From Flavobacteriaceae bacterium CG2_30_31_66 (lineage in GTDB: Bacteria > Bacteroidota > Bacteroidia > Flavobacteriales > Flavobacteriaceae): a DNA stretch of 64,000 bases. A program made the translations under genes and the position numbers. Below are positions 46,928 to 54,800 of this stretch, piece after piece. The notes below the pieces were generated by a model. That model was not told the DNA's origin and searched no databases. It saw only the letters and a program-made list of their open reading frames with translations. The stretch is from positions 78,921 to 142,920 of the forward strand of contig MNYM01000014.1 in the NCBI GenBank assembly GCA_001873065.1, read 5' to 3'. Each line of letters opens with the position of its first letter. The first letter of the stretch is position 1.

Positions 46928-49270
46928 TTAAAAACTTAGTGTAACTCCCACTAAAAAATTTCTAGTTGCTTGTGGATAATATCCTGCTCCATCCAAAGTA
47001 GTAATTGCATTCGGATTTGACCAAGTATCATCAAATGTATAATAATAACCTCTATCCACATATTCTGCATTGAAAATGTTGTTAATCAAGGCTGTAAACG
47101 TCACTGATTTAAATATTTTTAATGGTTTTAGTTGATACACCACATTCAAATCACTTGTAAAAAAGGAATCCAATACATCATTTTCAGATACTTTACTACT
47201 CAAATTACTCATGAATTGTTTGCCAACATATTTTGATAAAAATGAGATTTGAACATTTTCTTTAGGTTGATAGGATAAAATATTTCCAATCACAACATTT
47301 GGTGAAAATGACAAGTTTGTGTTTCCTAAGTTTTGCAAAACTCCATCAATTTCGGAAACAAAATCTCGGTTTTTATTCGAACTAAAAGCTGCATTTGGTT
47401 TGATAGAAAATTTGTTGTTCAAGCGAATATCAGCATCAATCTCTAAACCAAGTCTGTAACTATTTCCAGAAGTTGCTCTAATTGGCGCGCCAACTCCATC
47501 AATGGCTCCTGTCAAGACCAATTGATTTTTATAATCCATAAAATACACGTTAGTATTTAGCTTGATGTTTTCTGTTTTCAAACGCCAACCCATTTCGTAG
47601 TCAAAAAGGGTTTCATGAGTGGAAACGCCATTTTCAAAATCATTCCTATTTGGTTCTCTATTTGCCACAGCAAATGAGGTGTAAAAATTGTTGTTTTCAT
47701 TGCTTTTATAAGTAAAACCAAACTTCGGATTGAAAAAATTGAAATTGGTATTTACATCAATAGGAACAATATCATTGGTAATTCCTTGTGTTTGATAACT
47801 CACAAAACGTCCTTGCAAATCTGCATACGCAGAAAGTTTTTCACTAAGATTAAAATTTGCTTTTGCAAACAAAGAAAAGTCAGACTTTTTTGCATCCGAA
47901 AAATAATATCGATCTCTAATTTGGGTATTTGGAGCCAAGTTTTCACCCCAAATGACCTCGCCAAAATGATCTCCTGTGTAATTGGAATACGAAATTCCTG
48001 TGATGAAATTCAGTTTGTCAGTTTTGTAATTTGTATTGAAATTGATGACATAAAAATCATTGTCTAACCAACGTCTTACAATAGCATCTGTGCCATCAAC
48101 AATCAAATTATTGAGTGCTTCAGCATCTTCAGTTTCCTTAAATTGCTCAAAATATCCTGCACCTTTTGTGTAGTTCAAACCTAGATTTGTGGACCATTTT
48201 TCATTCCATTGTTCGTTCCAATGCAACTGATAATGGTCTTGCTGATAATTGTCTGTTTCGTTTTCATAAGTATATGGATTTTGTCTGCGATTTTGTGCCA
48301 ATTCATCAGCAGTCAAACCAAACCAAGATTGATAGGTACGTTCATTTCCACCAAAAGTGATGGCTTTTATCAACGTATTTTCATCCACAAAACTCGCTTG
48401 TAAAAAATAGGATTTCAAATCTGCAAAAGCACGATTTACATATCCATCAGAAAAAATATTCGAAAATCGACCTGCAATTTCGATGTTTTCATTGATTTTT
48501 CCAGTACTGAATTTCACAGTATGTTTTCGAGTATTGAACGACCCAAATGAATTGGAAATTTCGCCAAAGGCATTTTCAGAAATGGCATCTGTCAAGATAT
48601 TTAAACTCGCACCAAAAGCCCCAGAACCATTGGTTGATGTTCCAACGCCACGTTGCAATTGCAAATTTTCAGTGGATGAAGCAAAATCTCCCAAATTCAC
48701 CCAAAAAGTGCCATGACTTTCAGCATCGTTATAAGGAATTCCGTTTACAGTGACATTGATGCGTTCGTTATTGGAACCACGAACGCTCATATACGTGTAT
48801 CCAATTCCTGCACCAGCATCTGAAGATGACACTACAGAAGGCAAATAATTGAGCAAAATTGGAATGTCTTGACCTAGATTTCGCTTGGAAATTTCCTTTT
48901 TTGATAAGTTCGAAAATGTCACAGGAATATCTGCATTTACACGAACTGCAGACACCAAAACTTCATCTAACAACGTTTGAATGGGTTTCAAAACAAACGT
49001 AAATTCTTCATCTTTGTTGATGCTAACTTCTTGATTGATGGATTTATAACCCAAAAATGAAATTTGAAAAACATAAGACCCTTTTTGCAATTTTAGGTTG
49101 AAAGTTCCATCAGCATTTGTGGCAATTCCTTGGTTGATTTTCGGAATTAAAATGCTGGCATTTGGCAAATTTTCGTTGTTTTCATCTACTACTTTTCCTG
49201 AGATGTTGAACATTTGTGCGTTTGTAAGCATGCTTACAAACAAGAATAAAAAAATGGATATTTTTTTCAT
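46928..49270 (-). CDS. TonB-dependent outer-membrane receptor, TPP-riboswitch controlled (probable thiamine uptake)
   Basis: A 780-residue receptor with signal peptide (MKKISIFLFLFVSMLTNAQ), a carboxypeptidase-regulatory-like domain (about 20-105, ISGKVVDENNENLPNASILI), a plug domain (about 115-230, LNYLPSVVSSSDAGAGIGYT and YMSVRGSNNERINVTVNGIP) and a beta-barrel ending in VGVTLSF, the aromatic-terminated last strand. The start at 49270 is the signal-peptide Met; longer versions would run into the riboswitch. Control by the TPP riboswitch implies transport of thiamine or a thiamine precursor. Confidence 0.92.
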   Translation of the reverse strand: MKKISIFLFLFVSMLTNAQMFNISGKVVDENNENLPNASILIPKINQGIATNADGTFNLKLQKGSYVFQISFLGYKSINQEVSINKDEEFTFVLKPIQTLLDEVLVSAVRVNADIPVTFSNLSKKEISKRNLGQDIPILLNYLPSVVSSSDAGAGIGYTYMSVRGSNNERINVTVNGIPYNDAESHGTFWVNLGDFASSTENLQLQRGVGTSTNGSGAFGASLNILTDAISENAFGEISNSFGSFNTRKHTVKFSTGKINENIEIAGRFSNIFSDGYVNRAFADLKSYFLQASFVDENTLIKAITFGGNERTYQSWFGLTADELAQNRRQNPYTYENETDNYQQDHYQLHWNEQWNEKWSTNLGLNYTKGAGYFEQFKETEDAEALNNLIVDGTDAIVRRWLDNDFYVINFNTNYKTDKLNFITGISYSNYTGDHFGEVIWGENLAPNTQIRDRYYFSDAKKSDFSLFAKANFNLSEKLSAYADLQGRFVSYQTQGITNDIVPIDVNTNFNFFNPKFGFTYKSNENNNFYTSFAVANREPNRNDFENGVSTHETLFDYEMGWRLKTENIKLNTNVYFMDYKNQLVLTGAIDGVGAPIRATSGNSYRLGLEIDADIRLNNKFSIKPNAAFSSNKNRDFVSEIDGVLQNLGNTNLSFSPNVVIGNILSYQPKENVQISFLSKYVGKQFMSNLSSKVSENDVLDSFFTSDLNVVYQLKPLKIFKSVTFTALINNIFNAEYVDRGYYYTFDDTWSNPNAITTLDGAGYYPQATRNFLVGVTLSF

Positions 49271-49362
49271 TTTAAAAAATTTTAAAACGAATAAAAAGAG
49301 GTGATTATTCTTGTGATTGTTATTGAATAATTCGTTTTTTGACATCAAAAGATGTCTAATTT

Positions 49363-49504
49363 CCCTTAGCAACATTACTTGCCCAGGTTCATTGGGTATG
49401 ATCTCAGCCTTTTAAAGTTTTAAGCTTTGAATTTTAAGTTTTGAGTTAAAAAATAACTAACAACTAAAAATTAAGAACTAACAACTAAAATTAGCACCCC
49501 TTTG
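49363..49504 (-). promoter_or_regulatory. TPP (thiamine pyrophosphate) riboswitch
   Basis: On the minus strand GGGGTGCT opens the element; after a long variable P3 arm come GGCTGAGATCATACCCAAT, then GAACCTGGGCAAGTAATG and TTGCTAAGGGAA. The CTGAGA, ACCC, GAACCTG, AATG and AGGGA blocks are all in the canonical THI-box order. It lies about 93 bases before the receptor ATG. By the family's usual mode, bound TPP would lower receptor expression. Confidence 0.95.
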
Positions 49505-49515
49505 TGAGAACGATG

Positions 49516-49523
49516 CAAAGATA
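49516..49523 (-). promoter_or_regulatory. Candidate -7 promoter element for riboswitch/TonB transcript
   Basis: TATCTTTG on the minus strand fits TANNTTTG and would start the transcript a few bases before the riboswitch 5' end. No well-spaced -33 TTG. Confidence 0.5.
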
Positions 49524-49548
49524 GTTGGAAAAACCAATTTATAAAAAC

Positions 49549-49776
49549 TTAATCAAAAAAAGTATGTGGCTTTTCCTCTAAAATTGAACATATATTTAAA
49601 AAATGTTCTAAGGTTAATTTAGTTACTCCCTTTTCAATTTTATGATAAGCATTTTGACTTATATCTAATTCACTAGCCATATTTTGTTGTGAATAACCTT
49701 TTTGAAAACGGGCTAACTTAATTTTTGATAAAATAGTTTTTGTTAAAGACGAATCTTTGGTTTTAAATGGGGGCAT
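49549..49776 (-). CDS. XRE-family helix-turn-helix regulator
   Basis: A 75-residue protein that is essentially one HTH_3 domain: LARFQKGYSQQNMASELDIS then QNAYHKIEKGVTKLTLEHF. The ATG at 49776 is preferred to a TTG three codons earlier because the latter overlaps the candidate operator. It is divergent from the lipoprotein gene at 49978 and probably regulates itself and/or that gene. Confidence 0.85.
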   Translation of the reverse strand: MPPFKTKDSSLTKTILSKIKLARFQKGYSQQNMASELDISQNAYHKIEKGVTKLTLEHFLNICSILEEKPHTFFD

Positions 49777-49778
49777 AA

Positions 49779-49802
49779 TTAGCAATTTATCTATTTTGCT
49801 AA
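49779..49802. promoter_or_regulatory. Inverted-repeat operator candidate upstream of the XRE gene
   Basis: TTAGCAA, 10 bases, TTGCTAA: perfect 7-bp arms two bases before the XRE ATG, overlapping its -7 element. Good geometry for dimeric HTH autoregulation; not proven. Confidence 0.5.
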
Positions 49803-49832
49803 AGTAATGTTTTTTTTTTTTTTTTTTGCAAA
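49799..49832 (-). promoter_or_regulatory. XRE promoter with an 18-nt homopolymer in the spacer
   Basis: On the minus strand TTTTG, a 22-base spacer and TACTTTAG (one mismatch to TANNTTTG). Eighteen of the 22 spacer bases are an uninterrupted A-run (T18 at 49810-49827 on the plus strand). Slippage would change the -33/-7 distance. Confidence 0.45.
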
Positions 49833-49977
49833 ATTTTTTTCAAAAAGTTGTTTTTTATAGCTGTAAGCTATTGTTTATAGCTTATAAAGCAAATAATTTT
49901 AGCGTGTTGCAACTGTCTAATGAAAGCATACAGTCATAAAACATGTGCTTATTTATTTAACTTTAATTTTTTTTAAA

Positions 49978-50766
49978 ATGAAAAACAATATTTTTAAATT
50001 TTTCAGCATTACTGTCATATTTAGTTTATTCTTAATAAATTGTCAAAAAGAGGATAAATTTGAGGAAATAAATAACGTAAATCCTTTTGATTATGTAGGA
50101 AGAGAACATAATAAAGTAGTTAAAGATGCTTTAGAAAAATTAGTAGGAAATTCTAATGAAAATAAAATCAGTTTTACAAATGATTATATTTCAAATTTGG
50201 TACAAAGAAGCAATAAAAACAAAACTTCGGAATTAACAAATTACAATATACTTATTAATAATAATAAAGTTTATAAAAATCCAAGAGCATTATATAATGA
50301 GTTTATTTTATTAAGTAAAAATCATTGAAGAAGTAATAATAATGAAATATACATTGATTTAAAGTTAAACATACAAACTGAAGTAAATGAAGTTTTAACT
50401 TATTTACAATCAGAAAATTTAACGTTAAATGAAATATTAAATGAGATTAAAAAAAGAGAAATACAGTTAGTTAACAAATTTAGTGGAGATGATTTAGAGG
50501 CAATGTATATCTTTTATTCTACTTGGAGGCATTCTTCTTTATATTGGGCGCCAACAAGTGAAGGAGGTGAGGGCGGTTTTGATAATTATGAAATTCTTAA
50601 TAATCCGCAATCACAGAAATCAACAAATAAGAATTCAAAAATAAATTGGTGGAAAGTGGGTGGTTGTGATTTAGTAGGTGCTTTAGTTGGTTGTAGAGGT
50701 GGTATTTGGGGTGCAGTAATAACAGGTGCTGGAGCTTCAGTAATTTCAATAATTATGCAATGGTAA
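49978..50766 (+). pseudogene. Lipoprotein with glycine-rich bacteriocin-like C-terminus, interrupted by an in-frame TGA
   Basis: A lipoprotein signal (KFFSITVIFSLFLINC, Cys22) opens a frame that runs to TGA at 50326-50328 (116 codons). The same frame continues open without a shift for another 145 codons to TAA at 50764, passing ...YSTWRHSSLYWAPTSEGGEG and ending KINWWKVGGCDLVGALVGC then RGGIWGAVITGAGASVISI. The tail has GxxxG-type spacing as in class IIc-like bacteriocins. Nonsense mutation, readthrough, or an internal restart (ATG 50503) are all possible. The ATG at 49978 is preferred over an upstream start at 49945. Confidence 0.6.
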
Positions 50767-50951
50767 ATATTTCATCTTTTTTAAAATATTTTTTCAAGAT
50801 TTTAATTACTGTAATTTTTTCAAATTTAATTGTTGAATTAATGTTTGAAAGAAAAATTGAAGATTTTTTGAATTTTAAATTTATTAGTGTTTCAATTTTA
50901 ATAAGTGTCTTTTGTGCACTTTTATTTTTAAAAATAAAGAAAAATAAGTAA
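50760..50951 (+). CDS. Small two-helix membrane protein, possible immunity protein
   Basis: A 63-residue protein whose ATG overlaps the end of the preceding gene by 7 bases. Two hydrophobic segments (about residues 10-26 and 39-56) flank a charged loop (MFERKIEDFLNFK), and the tail is basic (KIKKNK). Size, topology and coupling match bacteriocin immunity proteins; no homology is recognised. Confidence 0.6.
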   Translation: MVNISSFLKYFFKILITVIFSNLIVELMFERKIEDFLNFKFISVSILISVFCALLFLKIKKNK

Positions 50952-50971
50952 TTAAATAAAAAAATTTAATA

Positions 50972-51007
50972 GACACATAGTAGTTTTACTTTCTACTGTG
51001 TGTTTTT
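50972..51007 (+). terminator. Intrinsic terminator after the small membrane protein
   Basis: ACACATAGTAG and CTACTGTGTGT pair (one mismatch) around TTTTACTTT, followed by TTTTT. It closes the cassette before the convergent arfB gene. Confidence 0.8.
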
Positions 51008-51023
51008 GAATTTTTATAAAAAC

Positions 51024-51425
51024 TTAAAAATCAGGTTTTTTACGCAACGCTTTTTTGACAGAAGTTTTTTCTTTGGTTTCCAATCTTTTTCTGATGACAC
51101 TTTTACTGGGTTTTGTAGGCGTTCTTTTTTTAGGTTTTTTTAGATTCGTTTCCATCAAAGAAACAAATTTTTTAATCGCCAATTCTTTGTTTTTATGTTG
51201 AGAACGTGTTTCTTCAACTGTTAAAATCAACATGTTTTCGGTAGTTAATTTGGAAGAAAGCTTGGTTTTTAGCAAGGTTTTTTCATCATCATTCAATGCT
51301 TCAGAATGTTCCAAATCAAACGTCAATTCAATTTTTGAAGAAACTTTATTCACATGTTGACCACCTGCACCAGAACTTCTGATGGCTTTGAAATTGAGCT
51401 CTTTGATGATATTTTCTTTCTCCAT
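51024..51425 (-). CDS. arfB: Alternative ribosome-rescue factor ArfB (peptidyl-tRNA hydrolase)
   Basis: A 133-residue release-factor-like protein. SSGAGGQHVNKVSSKIELTF carries the catalytic GGQ at residues 21-23. The basic C-terminal tail (KRLETKEKTSVKKALRKKPD) inserts into the mRNA channel of stalled ribosomes in this family. The length is typical. It follows the NadR-like gene by 2 bases. Confidence 0.92.
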   Translation of the reverse strand: MEKENIIKELNFKAIRSSGAGGQHVNKVSSKIELTFDLEHSEALNDDEKTLLKTKLSSKLTTENMLILTVEETRSQHKNKELAIKKFVSLMETNLKKPKKRTPTKPSKSVIRKRLETKEKTSVKKALRKKPDF

Positions 51426-51427
51426 TT

Positions 51428-52027
51428 TTATGATAATTTTTGAGAAAACGAATGTAGATTTTCTCTTTGAGCTAATATCTCATTAATAGCTTTTGTCGCT
51501 GTTTTTAATCGGGTTTCTTTATTTCCAATTAATGAAATATAAGGACGTTTGTGTTTTATCAAAGCATTTTCAAAAGCCCTAAACATTTCCATTCTTTGGT
51601 CAGGTCTGTCTCGCAAATCGTCTTTTTCCCAAGGAGTATCAATGTAGGTTAATAGATATAAATCATACGAATTTTCTAGTGCTGCTTTTTCGAGTATTTC
51701 AGCTACAAAACCATTATAAAATTCTTCTGAATACACTTTAGTTTCAAGCAAATCAGTGTCACAAATTAAAATTTTATCAGCTTTTTCTGCAAGTTTATTT
51801 TCTAGTGCCATTTGTCCAATAGCAATTGGAATAAAATCTTCTTTTTCGCAAGTTTTACGTTCATTATTCCATTTTTGCTGTAAATAATCCCTTGCAAATT
51901 CGGGTACCCAAACTGTATTATAATAGCGAGCCAAATGTTGAGAAAGTGTTGTTTTGCCCGAAGATTCAGGACCAAACAACACGACTTTTACAATGTTGAT
52001 GGGTTTTTGTCTAAGCTTTTTTTCCAT
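51428..52027 (-). CDS. NadR-like P-loop ATPase/kinase
   Basis: A 199-residue protein with Walker A VVLFGPESSGKTTLSQHLA (near residues 16-34), EFARDYL and a Walker B-like ILICDTDLLETKVYS, like the ribosylnicotinamide-kinase domain of NadR. It lacks the nucleotidyltransferase domain. It overlaps the PnuC-like gene by 40 bases, so uptake and phosphorylation are probably coupled. The substrate may be nicotinamide riboside, or a thiamine-related compound given the riboswitch-linked receptor nearby. Confidence 0.85.
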   Translation of the reverse strand: MEKKLRQKPINIVKVVLFGPESSGKTTLSQHLARYYNTVWVPEFARDYLQQKWNNERKTCEKEDFIPIAIGQMALENKLAEKADKILICDTDLLETKVYSEEFYNGFVAEILEKAALENSYDLYLLTYIDTPWEKDDLRDRPDQRMEMFRAFENALIKHKRPYISLIGNKETRLKTATKAINEILAQRENLHSFSQKLS

Positions 52028-52620
52028 GCGATATAACCTTGAATGGCTAAAATAGTAAAAATTAGGTATTGTAAAGATAACATTCCCAAACCACGATAAG
52101 CATATAATGGAATCGTAATAATATCAGCAATAATCCACAATGTCCAGTTTTCTAATTTTTTGATTGCCATATACCACATAGCTGTAAAAAAGACGCCAGA
52201 AGTGAAAATATCAATATAGTTTTCGATTTTAATTTCGTTGCCAAAATACCAGTAAACTGCATACGTGACAATCATTGTCAGTACAAAAAGCAAAAAACCA
52301 ACCCATTTTTCCTTGAAATTGGTTCTTGAAATTGGCAGATAACTTGTGTCATTTTTTGTTCTAGACCAGTTCCACCAGCCATAAATACTCATCACAGAAT
52401 AATAGAAATTCATCATCATATCACCAAAATATTCAGCTTTGTACAATAAAAAAACGGTAATTATGGTAGCAACCAATCCTGTTGGATATACCAAAATATT
52501 TTCTTTTTTTGCATACCAAACACTCGCAATTCCGAAGAAAAAAGCAACAACTTCCAACAAAATAAAAGTAGTTGAGGTATTTTGATAGGTTTCTAAAAAA
52601 AAATCAAAAAGTGAGTTCAT
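51988..52620 (-). CDS. pnuC: PnuC/PnuT-family vitamin transporter
   Basis: A 210-residue inner-membrane protein with about seven helices. FFFGIASVWYAKKENILVYP, SIYGWWNWSR and WTLWIIADIITIPLYAYRG are PnuC-family hallmarks, including the tryptophan-rich substrate region. Members import nicotinamide riboside (PnuC), thiamine (PnuT) or riboflavin (PnuX). No riboswitch precedes this gene, so the substrate is open; the symbol is given for the family only. Confidence 0.85.
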   Translation of the reverse strand: MNSLFDFFLETYQNTSTTFILLEVVAFFFGIASVWYAKKENILVYPTGLVATIITVFLLYKAEYFGDMMMNFYYSVMSIYGWWNWSRTKNDTSYLPISRTNFKEKWVGFLLFVLTMIVTYAVYWYFGNEIKIENYIDIFTSGVFFTAMWYMAIKKLENWTLWIIADIITIPLYAYRGLGMLSLQYLIFTILAIQGYIAWKKSLDKNPSTL

Positions 52621-52654
52621 AGTGCTTTTTTAGGATGGTAAAAGTAGTTGATTT

Positions 52655-53281
52655 CTAATACGCATACACACAAGTAAAGTCTTCAAATTCTAAAAAATGA
52701 ACTTGATAGTTGGTTTCTGTTCCTTCATAACGAATGATTCCTGTGGTTTTTTCATCCTCGAAATTAAAATCTTCAATATAAATATGATGTAAAAAAAGCA
52801 GTTTTTTCTTCCCATAAATTTTATATAAACTTTCTTTTGCGCCCCAAACAATAGTCAGTTTGGCAATCAAAGCACTCACATTTGCGATGGTTTTGTATTC
52901 TTCAATTGGGGTAAATTTATGAGCGATTTTTAGAATTTTTTCACGCTGTTTTTCAATGTCAATCCCTACGCTTTTTTCTTCTGAAACAATCACTGCAGTA
53001 AACTCAAAAGAGTGCGTCATCGAAATAAATCGTCCATCTTTTAGGTGTGGTTTTCCATGTTCATCATAGTGTAAATCAACATCTTGTAAATTAAATTCTT
53101 TTAAAATATGACGAATGCTTAAAAACCCTTTTTGATGCAATGCTGATTTCATTGCATCAATTCTTTGTTGGCTATAGTCAGAAAGTGAAATACTTTTTTG
53201 AAGTTCTTCTATGGTTTCTTCAATTTTCCAAATGATAACTTTGGTGGTTTCAGAGACCGTTAATGTTTTGAAAAGAGGCAT
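52655..53281 (-). CDS. 4'-phosphopantetheinyl transferase (Sfp-type)
   Basis: A 208-residue enzyme that moves the phosphopantetheine arm of CoA to carrier proteins. The signature is split as usual: VGIDIEKQREKI (near residues 100-111) and VWGAKESLYKIYGKK (near 145-160). ISMTHSFEF precedes them. Divergent from ahcY. Confidence 0.88.
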   Translation of the reverse strand: MPLFKTLTVSETTKVIIWKIEETIEELQKSISLSDYSQQRIDAMKSALHQKGFLSIRHILKEFNLQDVDLHYDEHGKPHLKDGRFISMTHSFEFTAVIVSEEKSVGIDIEKQREKILKIAHKFTPIEEYKTIANVSALIAKLTIVWGAKESLYKIYGKKKLLFLHHIYIEDFNFEDEKTTGIIRYEGTETNYQVHFLEFEDFTCVYAY

Positions 53282-53301
53282 ATTTTTTAAAATGTATATT
53301 G

Positions 53302-53309
53302 TAACTTTG
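53302..53309 (+). promoter_or_regulatory. Candidate -7 promoter element for ahcY
   Basis: TAACTTTG fits TANNTTTG, 33 bases before the ahcY ATG. No clear -33 TTG in range. Confidence 0.45.
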
Positions 53310-53341
53310 CAACTGCAAAATAAATCATAAATATACAGTAA

Positions 53342-54649
53342 ATGAGCACAAAAATAGCCTATGTACCTTATAAAGTGAAAGATATTTCTTTGGCTGCTTG
53401 GGGTAGAAAAGAAATAGAATTGGCAGAAGCAGAAATGCCAGGATTGATGGCGTTAAGAGAAGAATACAAACAATCACAACCTTTACAAGGCGCAAGAATT
53501 GCAGGGTGTTTGCACATGACCATTCAAACAGCGGTTTTAATTGAAACTTTGCAAGTTTTGGGTGCTGAAGTTACTTGGAGTTCTTGTAATATTTTCTCTA
53601 CACAAGACCAAGCAGCTGCAGCAATTGCTGCTAAAGGTACAGCAGTGTATGCTTGGAAAGGAATGAACGAAGTAGAGTTTGATTGGTGCATAGAGCAAAC
53701 TTTATTTTTTGGAGAAGATCGCAAACCATTAAACATGATTTTGGATGATGGTGGAGATTTAACAAACATGGTTTTGGACAGATATCCTGAATTGGCAGCA
53801 GGCATTAATGGTTTGTCTGAAGAGACAACTACAGGAGTTCACAGATTGTATGAACGTATGAAAAACGGCACTTTACCAATGCCAGCCATCAACGTAAATG
53901 ATTCCGTAACAAAATCAAAATTTGATAATAAATATGGTTGTAAAGAATCGGCTGTTGATGCAATTCGCAGAGCAACAGATACTATGTTAGCTGGAAAAAG
54001 AGTGATTGTTTGCGGTTATGGCGATGTTGGAAAAGGAACATCAGCATCCTTCAAAGGTGCAGGTTCTATTGTGACAGTAACCGAAATTGATCCAATTTGT
54101 GCTTTGCAAGCTTGTATGGATGGTTTTGAAGTGAAGCGTTTAGAAACAGTACTTTCAACTGCTGATATTATAATCACCACTACTGGAAACAGAGATATTG
54201 TTCGTCCAGAGCATTTTAAAATGATGAAAGACAAAACAATTGTGTGTAATATTGGTCATTTTGACAATGAAATTGATGTTGCTTGGTTAAATAAAAACAG
54301 CGAAAAAATCGAAATCAAACCACAAGTGGATAAATATACAATTGATGGAAAAGACATTATTTTATTAGCTGAAGGTCGTTTGGTAAATTTAGGTTGTGCC
54401 ACTGGTCACCCAAGTTTTGTGATGTCAAATTCTTTTACAAATCAAACGTTGGCACAAATTGAATTGTGGACCAATAAAGATGCATATCAAAATGAAGTGT
54501 ATATGTTGCCAAAACATTTGGATGAAAAAGTAGCGAAATTACACCTAGAAAAAATGGGAGTAGAGCTAACAGAATTGCGTCAAGAACAAGCTGATTATAT
54601 TGGTGTAACTACTGAAGGCCCATTCAAACCAGCATATTATAGATATTAA
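53342..54649 (+). CDS. ahcY: Adenosylhomocysteinase (S-adenosylhomocysteine hydrolase)
   Basis: NAD-dependent enzyme splitting S-adenosylhomocysteine into adenosine and homocysteine in the methyl cycle. The NAD-binding loop [17 protein letters not shown] (near residues 220-237), [12 protein letters not shown] and the C-terminal KPAYYRY are diagnostic. Length 435 is normal. Confidence 0.97.
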   Translation: MSTKIAYVPYKVKDISLAAWGRKEIELAEAEMPGLMALREEYKQSQPLQGARIAGCLHMTIQTAVLIETLQVLGAEVTWSSCNIFSTQDQAAAAIAAKGTAVYAWKGMNEVEFDWCIEQTLFFGEDRKPLNMILDDGGDLTNMVLDRYPELAAGINGLSEETTTGVHRLYERMKNGTLPMPAINVNDSVTKSKFDNKYGCKESAVDAIRRATDTMLAGKRVIVCGYGDVGKGTSASFKGAGSIVTVTEIDPICALQACMDGFEVKRLETVLSTADIIITTTGNRDIVRPEHFKMMKDKTIVCNIGHFDNEIDVAWLNKNSEKIEIKPQVDKYTIDGKDIILLAEGRLVNLGCATGHPSFVMSNSFTNQTLAQIELWTNKDAYQNEVYMLPKHLDEKVAKLHLEKMGVELTELRQEQADYIGVTTEGPFKPAYYRY

Positions 54650-54677
54650 TTTTTAAGAATAGTTTTAACGTCAACAA

Positions 54678-54704
54678 CCTACAAGGTTTTTAAAACCTTG
54701 TAGG
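54678..54704. repeat. 27-bp palindrome after ahcY
   Basis: CCTACAAGGTTTT, A, AAAACCTTGTAGG: an almost perfect palindrome, of a type that recurs between genes in Flavobacteriaceae as I recall. Only one copy is seen here. It may add to termination of ahcY. Confidence 0.6.
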
Positions 54705-54718
54705 TCTTCAGAATCAAA

Positions 54719-54751
54719 TACCCTTATTATCAAAATGTAAGGGTATTTTTG
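54719..54751 (+). terminator. Intrinsic terminator after ahcY
   Basis: TACCCTTA and TAAGGGTA pair around a loop and run into TTTTTG. Confidence 0.8.
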
Positions 54752-54800
54752 TTTTCTAATAAATGGTATCTTTATGTCGTCAATAAAAAAACGATATCAC

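Noticed and set aside
48166..48716. Plus-strand frames within the TonB receptor
   Set aside because: They are antisense to a receptor with continuous plug and barrel motifs.
49810..49827. T18 run as an intrinsic terminator
   Set aside because: No stable GC stem precedes it on the plus strand; its position between -33 and -7 elements is a better explanation.
53282..53341. SAM or SAH riboswitch before ahcY
   Set aside because: Only 60 bases separate the divergent genes and no conserved aptamer sequence was seen.
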